Source: an uncultured Clostridium sp. (GTDB taxonomy: Bacteria > Bacillota > Clostridia > Lachnospirales > Lachnospiraceae). Taken from it: a DNA stretch of 64,000 bases. Within the stretch, counting starts at the first letter, position 1, and every line of letters starts with the position of its first letter. Below, in pieces: positions 16,398-24,679 of this stretch. The position numbers and the translations under genes were made by a program. Under the pieces are notes generated by a model. That model had not been told where the DNA came from and did no database searches. It saw only the letters and a program-made list of their open reading frames with translations. The DNA lies in assembly GCA_934438135.1 (NCBI GenBank), contig CAKSBP010000012.1:1-64000 (forward strand), in the 5' to 3' direction.

Positions 16398-16811
16398 ATG
16401 GCTATTATTGAAGAGTTAATTCGCGAGGATGCGAATGGAACACTGAGCTTTGGCAACTATGAATTGGACAAGAAATCAAAGCTGTCTGATTTTGAGCATA
16501 ATGGAGACCTATATAAAGTAAAAACATTTAAAGAGATTACGAAGCTGGAAAGAAATGGATTATTCGTTTATGAATCTGTTCCTGGTACAGCAGTAGAAGG
16601 TTTAAACTTAACAGACAGAGGAATTGAATTTACAGTAGAAGGTAATGAAGATGCCCAGATTACGTTAGAATTAGAACCGGAGAAAGAATACACAGTATTT
16701 ATGGATAGTGTAAATGTAGGCACTATGAAGACAAATCTTGGTGGAAAGCTTGTACTTAGTGTAGAACTGGAAGCAAATGATAGTGTTCAGATTAAAGTAG
16801 TTCAAAAATAA
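16398..16811 (+). CDS. conserved small protein of unknown function (Lachnospiraceae type)
   Basis: A 137-residue soluble, acidic protein. I recognise it as a type common in Lachnospiraceae genomes and sometimes labelled 'endosialidase', but no sialidase motif is visible and I assign no function. It opens MAIIEELIRED and contains LSDFEHNGDLYKVKTFKEITKLERNGLFVYESVPGTAV split over two conserved-looking blocks, then a beta-rich half (ITLELEPEKEYTVFMD, VNVGTMKTNLGGKLVLSV). No signal peptide or membrane segment. A strong AGGAGGA site and a folded leader precede it, and a terminator follows, so it is probably a separately controlled, well-expressed gene. Confidence 0.8.
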   Translation: MAIIEELIREDANGTLSFGNYELDKKSKLSDFEHNGDLYKVKTFKEITKLERNGLFVYESVPGTAVEGLNLTDRGIEFTVEGNEDAQITLELEPEKEYTVFMDSVNVGTMKTNLGGKLVLSVELEANDSVQIKVVQK

Positions 16812-16817
16812 AGAGAA

Positions 16818-16856
16818 GAACATCCATAGACCGAAAGGCTTATGGATGTTCTATTT
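16818..16856 (+). terminator. intrinsic terminator
   Basis: GAACATCCATA (16818-16828) and TATGGATGTTC (16841-16851) form a perfect 11-bp stem with an inner GG/CC extension; TATTTG follows. The U tract is short, so some read-through into radA is likely. Confidence 0.65.
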
Positions 16857-16875
16857 GTAGGAGAAAGAGGCAGCA

Positions 16876-18240
16876 ATGGCGAAAGGAAAAACAGTCTTTT
16901 TTTGCAAGGAATGTGGTTTTGAATCGACGAAATGGCTTGGCAGATGTCCTGGGTGCAATGCATGGGATACATTTGTTGAAGAGCCAAAAGCAAAGAAAAG
17001 CAATATTTCTTCTATGGGGCTTGGAATAGCTGAAGTGGTGGAGAATAAGCCACAGGAGCTTTCTGAGGTGTCTACGACAGAAAAAGAACGGATTCAGACC
17101 GGAATGAAAGAATTTGATCGTGTGCTTGGCGGCGGAATTGTAATTGGTTCTCTTGTGTTAGTGGGCGGTGACCCTGGAATTGGAAAGTCTACTTTGCTTT
17201 TGCAGGTTTGTAAGCAGCTGGTAGAGAAGAAAATACATGTTTTATATATTTCTGGAGAAGAATCTTTACATCAGATTAAGATGCGCGCAGAACGTCTGGG
17301 AGAATTTAAAGGTGAGCTGCTGCTTTACAGTGAAACGAATCTTGATATTATTGAAGACGTTATCGCAAAAGAAAAACCTCAAATAGTCATTATCGACTCA
17401 ATTCAAACTATGTTTAAAGAAGATGTGGGAGCTGCACCTGGAAGTGTTAGTCAGGTAAGGGCGGCGACTAGCACGTTGCTAAAAATTGGAAAAACACTGA
17501 ACATTACAGTATTTATTGTTGGACATGTAACAAAAGAAGGTGTTGTGGCAGGTCCAAGGGTATTAGAACATATGGTAGATACCGTTCTCTATTTTGAAGG
17601 AGATTCCAGTGCTGCATACCGTATCCTTCGAGGTGTAAAGAATCGATTTGGTTCCACCAATGAAATTGGCGTATTTGAAATGAAAAATTTTGGACTAGCT
17701 GAAGTAGCGAATCCATCGCAATATATGCTGCAGGGAAAACCAAAGGGAGAAGCTGGTTCAGTTGTCTGCTGTTCTATGGAAGGGACCCGGCCGATTCTTA
17801 TTGAAACACAGGCACTGATTTGCAGGACAAATTTTAATATGCCACGAAGAACATCGGCTGGAACAGATTATAACCGAGTGAATCTTTTGATGGCAGTGAT
17901 AGAAAAACGTCTTGGAATTTCCATGGCAGAATGTGATGCCTATGTTAATGTGGCCGGTGGAATGAAGGTAACAGAGCCGGCATTAGATTTAGCTATTGTT
18001 GCAGCGATTTTATCCAGTTATCGGAACTTGGTTATACCAGATGACTGCATTGTATTTGGAGAAGTAGGATTGACAGGAGAAGTCAGAGCTGTTAGTATGG
18101 CAGAACAACGTGTTATGGAAGCTGAAAAAATGGGATATTCCAAATGTATTCTTCCGGCAGCCAATTGTAAAAACTTAGCCAATACGGGAATTAAGTTAGC
18201 TGGAATTCGAAATATCCGAGAGCTTTTAAGTTTTTTATAA
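16876..18240 (+). CDS. radA: DNA repair protein RadA/Sms
   Basis: RecA-related branch-migration ATPase used in recombination repair. The 454-residue protein has the N-terminal zinc finger FFCKECGFES...GRCPGCNAWDT, a RecA-like core with Walker A GGDPGIGKSTLL (about 96-107) and Walker B VIIDSIQT, the RadA-specific KNRFGSTNEIGVF, and a C-terminal Lon-like domain without the protease dyad. Length and order are typical. Start ATG follows GAGAAAGAGGCAGCA. Confidence 0.97.
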   Translation: MAKGKTVFFCKECGFESTKWLGRCPGCNAWDTFVEEPKAKKSNISSMGLGIAEVVENKPQELSEVSTTEKERIQTGMKEFDRVLGGGIVIGSLVLVGGDPGIGKSTLLLQVCKQLVEKKIHVLYISGEESLHQIKMRAERLGEFKGELLLYSETNLDIIEDVIAKEKPQIVIIDSIQTMFKEDVGAAPGSVSQVRAATSTLLKIGKTLNITVFIVGHVTKEGVVAGPRVLEHMVDTVLYFEGDSSAAYRILRGVKNRFGSTNEIGVFEMKNFGLAEVANPSQYMLQGKPKGEAGSVVCCSMEGTRPILIETQALICRTNFNMPRRTSAGTDYNRVNLLMAVIEKRLGISMAECDAYVNVAGGMKVTEPALDLAIVAAILSSYRNLVIPDDCIVFGEVGLTGEVRAVSMAEQRVMEAEKMGYSKCILPAANCKNLANTGIKLAGIRNIRELLSFL

Positions 18241-18265
18241 ATAGAAAGAGGAAGGAGGCATAAAA

Positions 18266-18898
18266 ATGAATAGGGATGAAATTAAAAATATTATTATGAA
18301 TCTAGATGAATCTCAGATGAAGGTAGAGCAGAATGCATTTGATGCAATTAATTCTTCTGATACATCTTTAAACCTTGTGAAAAGGGGGATTGAGTGTATC
18401 AAGGAATTATCAGATCGTATTGTAATTTTGAATGATGTCATGAAGAAGACAACAGAAAATATGGAAGAGATGGAAAAACTCACGAAGAAAATTGAGGGCG
18501 TTGCTGGAAATATTGCTGGAATTGCCAATAAAACCAATATGCTTGCACTGAATGCTTCTATTGAAGCGGCAAGAGCAGGAGAACACGGAAGAGGTTTTTC
18601 AGTCGTTGCAGATAGTGTTCGTGATTTAGCAGGTCAGTCTGCAAAATCTTCCACAGAAATTAAAGATACGATTCGTTCTGTTCAGGATTTTACTACAGAT
18701 ATGGGAGAATCCATGTCAGAATTAATTCATATCGTAGAAGAACAGAATCAGGTAAACTCCAGTGCTGGAGAGATTTTTAATCAGATTCTTGAGGCGGCAC
18801 ATGTTGCGAATAATGTGTCTAGGAATATGGAACATGAAATAGCATATCAGAGAGAAATTACGGATAATGTAAAAAATGCATTAGAAGATCTCGCATAA
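18266..18898 (+). CDS. soluble methyl-accepting chemotaxis-type signalling protein
   Basis: A 210-residue protein consisting almost wholly of an MCP signalling coiled coil. The hairpin tip is GIANKTNMLALNASIEAARAGEHGRGFSVVA (residues about 88-118, shown here only as the recognisable family tip) flanked by long heptad helices. There is no signal peptide, membrane helix, HAMP or obvious sensor domain; the first ~30 residues are short and acidic. Such proteins can signal to CheA or act as cytoplasmic hubs, but no che gene lies in this window. Start follows AGGAAGGAGGCATAAAA. It is 26 bases after radA and may be read through from it. Confidence 0.8.
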   Translation: MNRDEIKNIIMNLDESQMKVEQNAFDAINSSDTSLNLVKRGIECIKELSDRIVILNDVMKKTTENMEEMEKLTKKIEGVAGNIAGIANKTNMLALNASIEAARAGEHGRGFSVVADSVRDLAGQSAKSSTEIKDTIRSVQDFTTDMGESMSELIHIVEEQNQVNSSAGEIFNQILEAAHVANNVSRNMEHEIAYQREITDNVKNALEDLA

Positions 18899-18928
18899 GA
18901 AATTTGTGTTGCATACACTTATACGGGA

Positions 18929-18964
18929 TAAAAAACGGACCTGGCAGAAAATCTGTCAGGTCTG
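18929..18964 (-). terminator. intrinsic terminator for the minus-strand small gene
   Basis: CGGACCTGGCAGA (18936-18948) and TCTGTCAGGTCTG (18952-18964) form a 13-bp stem with G-U pairs and a 3-base loop. Minus-strand transcription then meets six U (from 18930-18935). It may also help stop plus-strand transcripts. Confidence 0.75.
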
Positions 18965-18970
18965 TTCTGG

Positions 18971-19168
18971 CTAAGAATAAGAATTGTTATTTCCAAGGCT
19001 AGAGACAAAATCATGCATTGCCTCTTTGGAATGCATTTGATGACTCTTTGCGATAACCTGTTGTTTTGAAAAATTGTCAAGTCCTGCAAAGTAGTTCATT
19101 GCATCCAGGTTTTCTGCCAATGCCATGCCAAATCCAATTGGTATATTGTGATCATCTAATAGAGTCAT
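18971..19168 (-). CDS. small conserved protein of unknown function
   Basis: A 65-residue protein that I judge real: the ATG at 19168 is preceded by CAGGAGGCAGAACA and the gene is followed by a matching terminator. It reads ..IPIGFGMALAENLDAMNYFAGLD then SKQQVIAKSHQMHSKEAMHDFV, a pattern I associate with small helical proteins widespread in Clostridia. No signal peptide, metal site or DNA-binding motif is visible. Function unknown. Confidence 0.75.
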   Translation of the reverse strand: MTLLDDHNIPIGFGMALAENLDAMNYFAGLDNFSKQQVIAKSHQMHSKEAMHDFVSSLGNNNSYS

Positions 19169-19236
19169 TGTTCTGCCTCCTGTTCATTTTAGATACCGGT
19201 TATAGTATCTGTTTTTTTTGTATTTCTATGTAATGC

Positions 19237-20334
19237 TTAAGAGTCAAAATTGAAAATAAAAAATTTCCTTTTCCTCTTATTAATCTTTTCTTTGTATTTG
19301 GATACAGCTGGATCTTTCATTTGATAAATCCGCTGACTGTCTTTTCCATCTGCTGTTTTTTCTGTTAGACATTTATTTTTGTATAAAAATTTAGTTAATT
19401 CGTAACAGCTTACCCAGATTTCATTGTTTCCATCTTTTTGAACTTCATCAAAAATGAGCTGAACTCCAAAGTGGAGATGTGGAGTAGAGATATTGCTGAC
19501 ATTTTCCTTACGACTGTAGCCGGTGTTTCCAAGATAACCGACAACATCGCCGGCGGTAATCACGTCACCTATTTTTAGATTTGGAACAAATGGGTGGTCT
19601 TTTCGTAGGTGGGCATAGTAATAGTATCTTTTTTTGTCAAAACTTCGAATACCAATACGCCAGCCTCCATATTGATTCCAGCCAAGTGCTTCTACATAAC
19701 CTGATTCTACAGCGACAATTGGAGTTCCCGTGCATCCCATCATATCATGGCCAAGATGTTTTCGCTTAAATCCATAGGAACGGGATACGCCGAAATCATC
19801 AAAATCATTGTAATAAAAGCCACAGGCAATAGGAGAAAAGGCTTTCAGTCCATATCGTTTTTCCCATTTTTTCTGGGAACTTCCTTCCGAGGCATCGGTC
19901 TGTAATTCGAATTCACCGACCATACCGCCAAGAACTGCCTGGTACGCCTGGTAATAATACTTATAATATTTTAAATCTTTTGTTAGTTCGTCCATAGTAG
20001 TTTTCTGATTTGTCAGCTGTTCTGCTAATGTCTGAAAGGATTCTTTTACTTTGGATTGGTTAGAAAAATTGCCTCCGGTTCTAGCTGCATAATAGGCCAG
20101 CATTTCAATCCAGTTTAAATGGATTTTTTGCCCATAGGTTTCGATGTCATATTTGTAGGCGGCATCCATAGCATTTGCTGTAACTGTAAAATCTACCCAT
20201 TTAATATAGTTTTTATTGATGGAGGCAGTAAAAACAGCGGCTTCCTTTTGATTGTAATGATTGGCAAGCAGGAATAATGCTGCAATCAGAATAAAACAGG
20301 AAGCAGCCAGAATGGATTCTCTTATTTTTTTCAT
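19237..20334 (-). CDS. M23-family (LytM) cell-wall peptidase, membrane anchored
   Basis: A 365-residue protein with an uncleaved-looking N-terminal helix (about residues 7-25) and an extracellular part. The C-terminal half is an M23 zinc endopeptidase: LGHDMMG supplies the first His and Asp, and TPHLHFG the second pair, with YYAHLRK and GDVVGYLGNTG between them, so the active site looks complete. The first 150 residues are helical and match no domain I know. M23 enzymes cut peptide cross-bridges in peptidoglycan. The start is supported by GAGGTAGCC before the ATG. Confidence 0.88.
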   Translation of the reverse strand: MKKIRESILAASCFILIAALFLLANHYNQKEAAVFTASINKNYIKWVDFTVTANAMDAAYKYDIETYGQKIHLNWIEMLAYYAARTGGNFSNQSKVKESFQTLAEQLTNQKTTMDELTKDLKYYKYYYQAYQAVLGGMVGEFELQTDASEGSSQKKWEKRYGLKAFSPIACGFYYNDFDDFGVSRSYGFKRKHLGHDMMGCTGTPIVAVESGYVEALGWNQYGGWRIGIRSFDKKRYYYYAHLRKDHPFVPNLKIGDVITAGDVVGYLGNTGYSRKENVSNISTPHLHFGVQLIFDEVQKDGNNEIWVSCYELTKFLYKNKCLTEKTADGKDSQRIYQMKDPAVSKYKEKINKRKRKFFIFNFDS

Positions 20335-20483
20335 GGCTACCTCGAACAGAATTCGTAATCGTAATATATCATATGTAAAGAACCTGATATCTAGTACTGG
20401 AAGACATAGAATCGAATAAATAGGCAGAATGTGATAATACTATAATTGGAAGATTATGAGAAGACAATGGAGGTATCAATCAC

Positions 20484-21647
20484 ATGACATTAGAAGACAA
20501 TTTTTTATTACATTACCTGAAAAAGTTCGATAAGGTGCCGTTTGATATTACAATTCATGGAAAGAGGCATCATATTGGTGAGGGAGACGCCAGATTTTCA
20601 GTGCAGTTAAATGGCGATATTAAGAAAGAGGACTTATTGAATAGCACTTCTCTTGCCCTAGGGGAAGCCTATATGAAAAAAAATTTGATAATTGAAGGGG
20701 ATTTATATGAGGCACTTTCTGATTTTTTAAGTCAGATTGGTGGTTTTACTGCAAGCAGTCATATGCTGAAAATGCTTCGGCATGCTCATACAAAGCAGAA
20801 GGAAAAGAACGATGTTTCTAGTCATTATGATATTGGAAATGATTTTTATAAGATGTGGCTGGATCAGAGCATGAGTTATTCCTGCGGATACTTTAAAAAT
20901 AGCAAGGATACGCTTTATCAGGCACAGGTGCAGAAGGTGGAGTATATTCTGGAGAAGCTGTATTTAAAAGAAGGAATGACACTATTAGATATTGGATGTG
21001 GATGGGGATTTCTTTTGCTCCGTGCTGCAAAGCAGTATAAAGTAAAGGGTTGTGGTATTACCTTAAGTGAAGAACAGTTTAAAGAATTTTCCAAGCGGAT
21101 AGAGGAAGAACATCTAGAGGAGTATCTTACCGTAAAAATGCTGGATTATCATGACCTTCCCAAGCTGAAGAAACAGTTTGATCGAATTGTCAGTGTTGGA
21201 ATGCTGGAACATGTGGGAAGAGAAAATTATGAATTATTTATGGATATTATCAAAAAGGTATTAAAGCCAAAAGGATTGTTTTTGCTTCATTATATCAGCG
21301 GACAGCTTGAACAGGAAGGGGATCCTTGGATTCGAAAGTATATTTTCCCAGGAGGACAGATTCCGAGCCTTCGGGAAATTGTAAATCTGTGTCCGAAGGA
21401 GGATTTTCATATTTTAGATGTGCAGAATTTACGGCCTCATTACTGTGAAACCCTGCTTCGCTGGAATGCAAATTTTCAAAAATGTAAAGGAGAAGTTATT
21501 AAGAAATACGGAGAAGAGTTTGCAAGGATGTGGGAATTGTATTTATGTTCGTGTGCTGCTGGATTTCGAAACGGAGTTGTCAGCCTGCATCAGATTTTAA
21601 TGTCGAATGGTGTAAATAATGAACTGCCAATGACAAGATGGTATTAA
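20484..21647 (+). CDS. cfa: cyclopropane-fatty-acyl-phospholipid synthase
   Basis: Adds a methylene bridge from S-adenosylmethionine to unsaturated acyl chains in membrane phospholipids. The 387-residue protein has the N-terminal sterol-carrier-like part (YMKKNLIIEGDLYEAL), the CFA signature SHYDIGNDFYKMWL followed by SMSYSCGYF, SAM-binding LLDIGCGWGFLLL and the SVGMLEHVGRENY loop. A TATAAT element lies at about 20441. The ATG follows TGGAGGTATCAATCAC. Confidence 0.93.
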   Translation: MTLEDNFLLHYLKKFDKVPFDITIHGKRHHIGEGDARFSVQLNGDIKKEDLLNSTSLALGEAYMKKNLIIEGDLYEALSDFLSQIGGFTASSHMLKMLRHAHTKQKEKNDVSSHYDIGNDFYKMWLDQSMSYSCGYFKNSKDTLYQAQVQKVEYILEKLYLKEGMTLLDIGCGWGFLLLRAAKQYKVKGCGITLSEEQFKEFSKRIEEEHLEEYLTVKMLDYHDLPKLKKQFDRIVSVGMLEHVGRENYELFMDIIKKVLKPKGLFLLHYISGQLEQEGDPWIRKYIFPGGQIPSLREIVNLCPKEDFHILDVQNLRPHYCETLLRWNANFQKCKGEVIKKYGEEFARMWELYLCSCAAGFRNGVVSLHQILMSNGVNNELPMTRWY

Positions 21648-21728
21648 GAGATTTCAGGTATTACTTGTTTTATAGACGGAATCTTGTTATGATATAGCAT
21701 AGGGAGGCTGAATTTACGGAGGATGGTT

Positions 21729-22367
21729 ATGAGAATTTTTTTAGTAAGGCACGCCAGACAGGAAAGTGTGTTATGCAATGACAATACATCATTATGCGAA
21801 ATTGGACGGAAACAAGCTTTCCTGTTAGGAAAAAGACTAAAGAAGTATGGATTGGATGAGATTTTTTCCAGTGACCTGATACGGGCAGTGGAAACAGCTG
21901 AGATTATCAGAGAAGAAGCTGGTAAAAGGGATGTACCGATAAAAATAAGAGAAGGACTTAGGGAAACAGATTTTGGCGAATTGACAGGACTGCCTGATTC
22001 AGAAATCAAGATAAAGTATAAGGAATTTATGGAATCGCGTTACCATGTAGAAGAAGACTGGGCATATCCTGGCGGGGAAAGCGGACAGGAAGTATTTATT
22101 CGTGCCAGAAAGGTTCTGGATGAAATCATACAAAGAGACAAGGAAAATGTGTGTGTAGTAACGCATGGGGGAACAATTCGTGTTCTCTTGGCAGGACTAT
22201 TTGGCGACGGGCAGAAAGACAGGCTTTTATTTGGAAAATATCTGGAGCGTGGAGGATTTACAGAACTTTATTATGATAAGAAAACGAAACGCTGTTATCT
22301 GGAAAGGTTTAATGATTATGCGCATTTAGAAGCAGATGAATCATTGTTAATGAGAAAGGATAAGTAA
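21729..22367 (+). CDS. histidine phosphatase (phosphoglycerate-mutase-like)
   Basis: A 212-residue cytoplasmic phosphatase of the RHG branch. The catalytic loop is FLVRHARQE (RHA in place of RHG), with the acid Glu in LRETDFGEL and the second His in VCVVTHGGTIRVLL. Substrate is not predictable; relatives include alpha-ribazole phosphatase and general sugar-phosphate phosphatases. The ATG at 21729 has GGAGG six bases upstream; the ATG at 21723 overlaps that site. maf follows two bases after the stop, so the two are co-transcribed. Confidence 0.88.
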   Translation: MRIFLVRHARQESVLCNDNTSLCEIGRKQAFLLGKRLKKYGLDEIFSSDLIRAVETAEIIREEAGKRDVPIKIREGLRETDFGELTGLPDSEIKIKYKEFMESRYHVEEDWAYPGGESGQEVFIRARKVLDEIIQRDKENVCVVTHGGTIRVLLAGLFGDGQKDRLLFGKYLERGGFTELYYDKKTKRCYLERFNDYAHLEADESLLMRKDK

Positions 22368-22369
22368 GT

Positions 22370-22969
22370 ATGTATAAATGTATTTTAGCCTCTGGCTCAC
22401 CAAGAAGACAGGAAATTCTTGGCCAGTGTGGAGTTTGTTTTGACGTCGTTCCTAGTAAGAAGGAGGAAAAAACAAAGAATACAGAGCCGGAACTTGTTGT
22501 GAAGGAACTGGCATTGGTGAAGGCAGAGGATATTTTTAGAAAGTGTGCAAGCGAAGACTGTATCGTGATTGGTGCAGATACGATTGTAACACTGGATAAC
22601 AAGATTTTAGGAAAACCTAAGGATGAAGAAGAGGCTTTTTCAATGCTTAAAAGCATTCAGGGAAGAAGCCATGATGTTTATACTGGTGTTGCCATATTTA
22701 TTCTTAAGGGAGATGAAACAAAGTGTGTTAATTTTGCAGAAGCAACAAAAGTAAATGTGAGAGAAATGAGTGACCAGATGATCCGGGAATATGTCCTGAC
22801 TGGTGAACCAGCGGACAAGGCCGGTGGATATGGCATTCAGGGAGCATTTGCACCATTTGTGGAAAGTATCGAAGGAGATTATTACAATGTAGTAGGCCTT
22901 CCGATCTCTAAAATTTATTATGAAATGTTAAACTGCGGAATTGATTTAAAAAAAGACTGCTTGATTTAG
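22370..22969 (+). CDS. maf: Maf-family nucleotide pyrophosphatase
   Basis: House-cleaning enzyme that hydrolyses non-canonical or modified nucleoside triphosphates. The 199-residue protein starts with the Maf signature ILASGSPRRQEIL and has CIVIGADTIV, ILGKPKDEEEA and a DKAGGYGIQG loop with the catalytic Asp/Lys region. Length is typical. It lies two bases downstream of the phosphatase gene. Confidence 0.95.
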   Translation: MYKCILASGSPRRQEILGQCGVCFDVVPSKKEEKTKNTEPELVVKELALVKAEDIFRKCASEDCIVIGADTIVTLDNKILGKPKDEEEAFSMLKSIQGRSHDVYTGVAIFILKGDETKCVNFAEATKVNVREMSDQMIREYVLTGEPADKAGGYGIQGAFAPFVESIEGDYYNVVGLPISKIYYEMLNCGIDLKKDCLI

Positions 22970-23240
22970 GATAATCCCCCGCTGATTATAATAGAATGAT
23001 ACAAAGCTGGAAATAAGGTGAAATGGATGAACGAACGCAGCGGGGAAAATTATCAAAGGGTATTTTTTGTAACAGTTGTCTCACGCATGCTTCTCATCAT
23101 GGTTACAATTTACATAATTTAAGCCTGAAAATATAAGGACGGGATGATTTCTCGTGACCGGAAGGTATCTGTCTGGGTTAATCATTGATTGTAAGAGTTC
23201 AGCTGTAAAATTGAAAAACATTTACAATCAAATAAATACG
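22970..23240 (+). other. intergenic transcription unit without a normal-sized gene
   Basis: About 390 bases separate maf and the next gene. TATAAT at 22987-22992 could start a transcript ending at the strong terminator 23241-23280. CCCCGCTG (22977-22984) is complementary to CAGCGGGG (23038-23045), and GATTGTAA near 23188 to TTACAATC near 23222, so the RNA can fold. The only reasonable reading frame is the 31-codon frame at 23027. Confidence 0.4.
23027..23122 (+). CDS. candidate 31-residue membrane peptide
   Basis: The frame begins MNERSGENYQR, polar, and continues with about 20 hydrophobic residues (VFFVTVVSRMLLIMVTIYII) to the stop, the shape of a single-span small membrane protein. AAGGTGAAATGG precedes the ATG, a moderate ribosome binding site. 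It sits between a possible promoter (22987) and a strong terminator (23241). I know no homologue; it could equally be chance within a regulatory RNA. Confidence 0.35.
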   Translation: MNERSGENYQRVFFVTVVSRMLLIMVTIYII

Positions 23241-23280
23241 AAAAGTACTGTGATTTTTCATCAATCACAGTACTTTTTTT
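23241..23280 (+). terminator. strong intrinsic terminator
   Basis: AAAAGTACTGTGATT (23241-23255) pairs perfectly with AATCACAGTACTTTT (23263-23277) with a 7-base loop, and the T run continues to 23280. Confidence 0.92.
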
Positions 23281-23299
23281 GGAACACAGGGGAATTTAG

Positions 23300-23328
23300 T
23301 TGCATACTGGCTTATAATTGGATAAAAT
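23300..23328 (+). promoter_or_regulatory. promoter of the phosphopantetheinyl transferase gene
   Basis: TTGCAT (23300-23305), 17-base spacer, TAAAAT (23323-23328), 36 bases before the start codon. Confidence 0.65.
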
Positions 23329-23364
23329 GAAGATATCAATAATAATTGCTGGGAGGTGTTTGTT

Positions 23365-24048
23365 ATGCTGGTGCAGTATGCATTTAATATAAAGGGGTGT
23401 AAACAGGATGACTTATTTAATCAGTTTCGAGGAGTGATATCCGAGGAGAGAGAGAAGAAACTGGATAAGTTTCATTTTGAAGCAGACCGGCTCCGGAGTC
23501 TGTACGCAGAGATTTTATTACGATATGGGTTACAGAAAGAAGGAATGAGGTCAGAGGATATTCAATTTGTACATAATGAGTATGGAAAACCCGGACTAAA
23601 AGACCGGAAAGATTTGTATTTTAATCTTTCTCATTCTGGAGACTGGGTGATTTGTGCCATATCTTCAAAACCTGTTGGAGCAGATGTGGAACAGGTAAAG
23701 AATCGGGAGATGGATATTGCAGAGCGTTTCTTTTCATCTTATGAATATAAGGAATTAATGAAGTGTCCAAAGGAAGCACAGGCAGAATATTTCTGCAAAC
23801 TTTGGACATTGAAGGAAAGCTATGTAAAGGCGCTTGGCATGGGACTTTCCAAGTCATTTACTTCATTTTGGTTTGAAATTCATGGTGGAGATATTCGGAT
23901 GTATACTGAAGAGAATGGACATAATGATTACTATTTTTATGTATATCCGCTGGAACCGGGATATGAGGCGGCCATTTGTACAAAAGAGCGTTATATGGGA
24001 AAATATCGTCCTGTGACTATGGAAGATTTGAAGAAAGCATTATTATAA
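23365..24048 (+). CDS. 4'-phosphopantetheinyl transferase (Sfp type)
   Basis: Transfers phosphopantetheine from coenzyme A to carrier proteins. The 227-residue length and two motifs fit the Sfp group rather than short AcpS: KPVGADVEQVK (metal-binding Asp/Glu) and KLWTLKESYVKALGMGL. The N-terminal half carries FNLSHSGDWV. The ATG at 23365 has GGGAGGT at ideal spacing; the GTG at 23356 lies inside that site. No polyketide or peptide synthetase is in the window, so the target may be the fatty-acid carrier or one encoded elsewhere. Confidence 0.9.
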   Translation: MLVQYAFNIKGCKQDDLFNQFRGVISEEREKKLDKFHFEADRLRSLYAEILLRYGLQKEGMRSEDIQFVHNEYGKPGLKDRKDLYFNLSHSGDWVICAISSKPVGADVEQVKNREMDIAERFFSSYEYKELMKCPKEAQAEYFCKLWTLKESYVKALGMGLSKSFTSFWFEIHGGDIRMYTEENGHNDYYFYVYPLEPGYEAAICTKERYMGKYRPVTMEDLKKALL

Positions 24049-24096
24049 AACACAAGCATATATTTTGATAAGATGACATAATCAAGGAGGACTGGA

Positions 24097-24627
24097 ATGA
24101 TTCAGTTTCTGCTTCATTTGGATGAATCTATTTTACTTTGGATTCAGGATACATTACGTAGTGATGTGCTTACACCAGCGATGGTGTTTTTTACTTGTTT
24201 GGGGAATAAGGGGATGCTTTGGATATTGATTTCCTTAGTACTGATGTGCTTCTCTAAGACAAGAAAAGCGGGAATTATGTCAATCACTGCTCTTGCATTT
24301 GCATTTTTAGTGGATAACATGATTTTAAAGCCGCTTTTTGGCAGAATGAGACCATACGAAGTGATAAAGGGGCTTCATTGTATTGTGGGAAAACAGCCGA
24401 ATTTTTCGTTCCCATCTGGACATACGGGAAGTTCTTTTGCATCTGCGGTAGTATTGTATCAGGAACTTCCGCAGAAATATGGAAAATGGCTTTTAGTAGC
24501 AGCATTTCTGATGGGATTTACCAGGCTATATGTGGGTGTACATTATCCATCCGATGTGTTAGGAGGAGCGATTATCGGGACGCTGCTTGGAATTTTTACA
24601 GTGAAAGCATATCAAAGCTGTAATTGA
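24097..24627 (+). CDS. PAP2-family membrane phosphatase
   Basis: A 176-residue membrane protein with about five helices and the full PAP2 triad motifs: KPLFGRMRP, PSGHTGSS and RLYVGVHYPSDVLGG. Members dephosphorylate phosphatidic acid or undecaprenyl diphosphate at the outer face of the membrane; the substrate cannot be read from sequence. The ATG follows AAGGAGGACTGGA. It is 48 bases after the phosphopantetheinyl transferase. Confidence 0.9.
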   Translation: MIQFLLHLDESILLWIQDTLRSDVLTPAMVFFTCLGNKGMLWILISLVLMCFSKTRKAGIMSITALAFAFLVDNMILKPLFGRMRPYEVIKGLHCIVGKQPNFSFPSGHTGSSFASAVVLYQELPQKYGKWLLVAAFLMGFTRLYVGVHYPSDVLGGAIIGTLLGIFTVKAYQSCN

Positions 24628-24679
24628 TTGGCTTGTTTTCTCATAGAATGAAGAGAAAAGCTATGGGAAAGAAGCATAT

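Noticed and set aside
23023..23136. Alternative frame starting at ATG 23023 (about 37 codons)
   Set aside because: Polar, low-complexity product with poorer ribosome binding site spacing than the overlapping frame at 23027.
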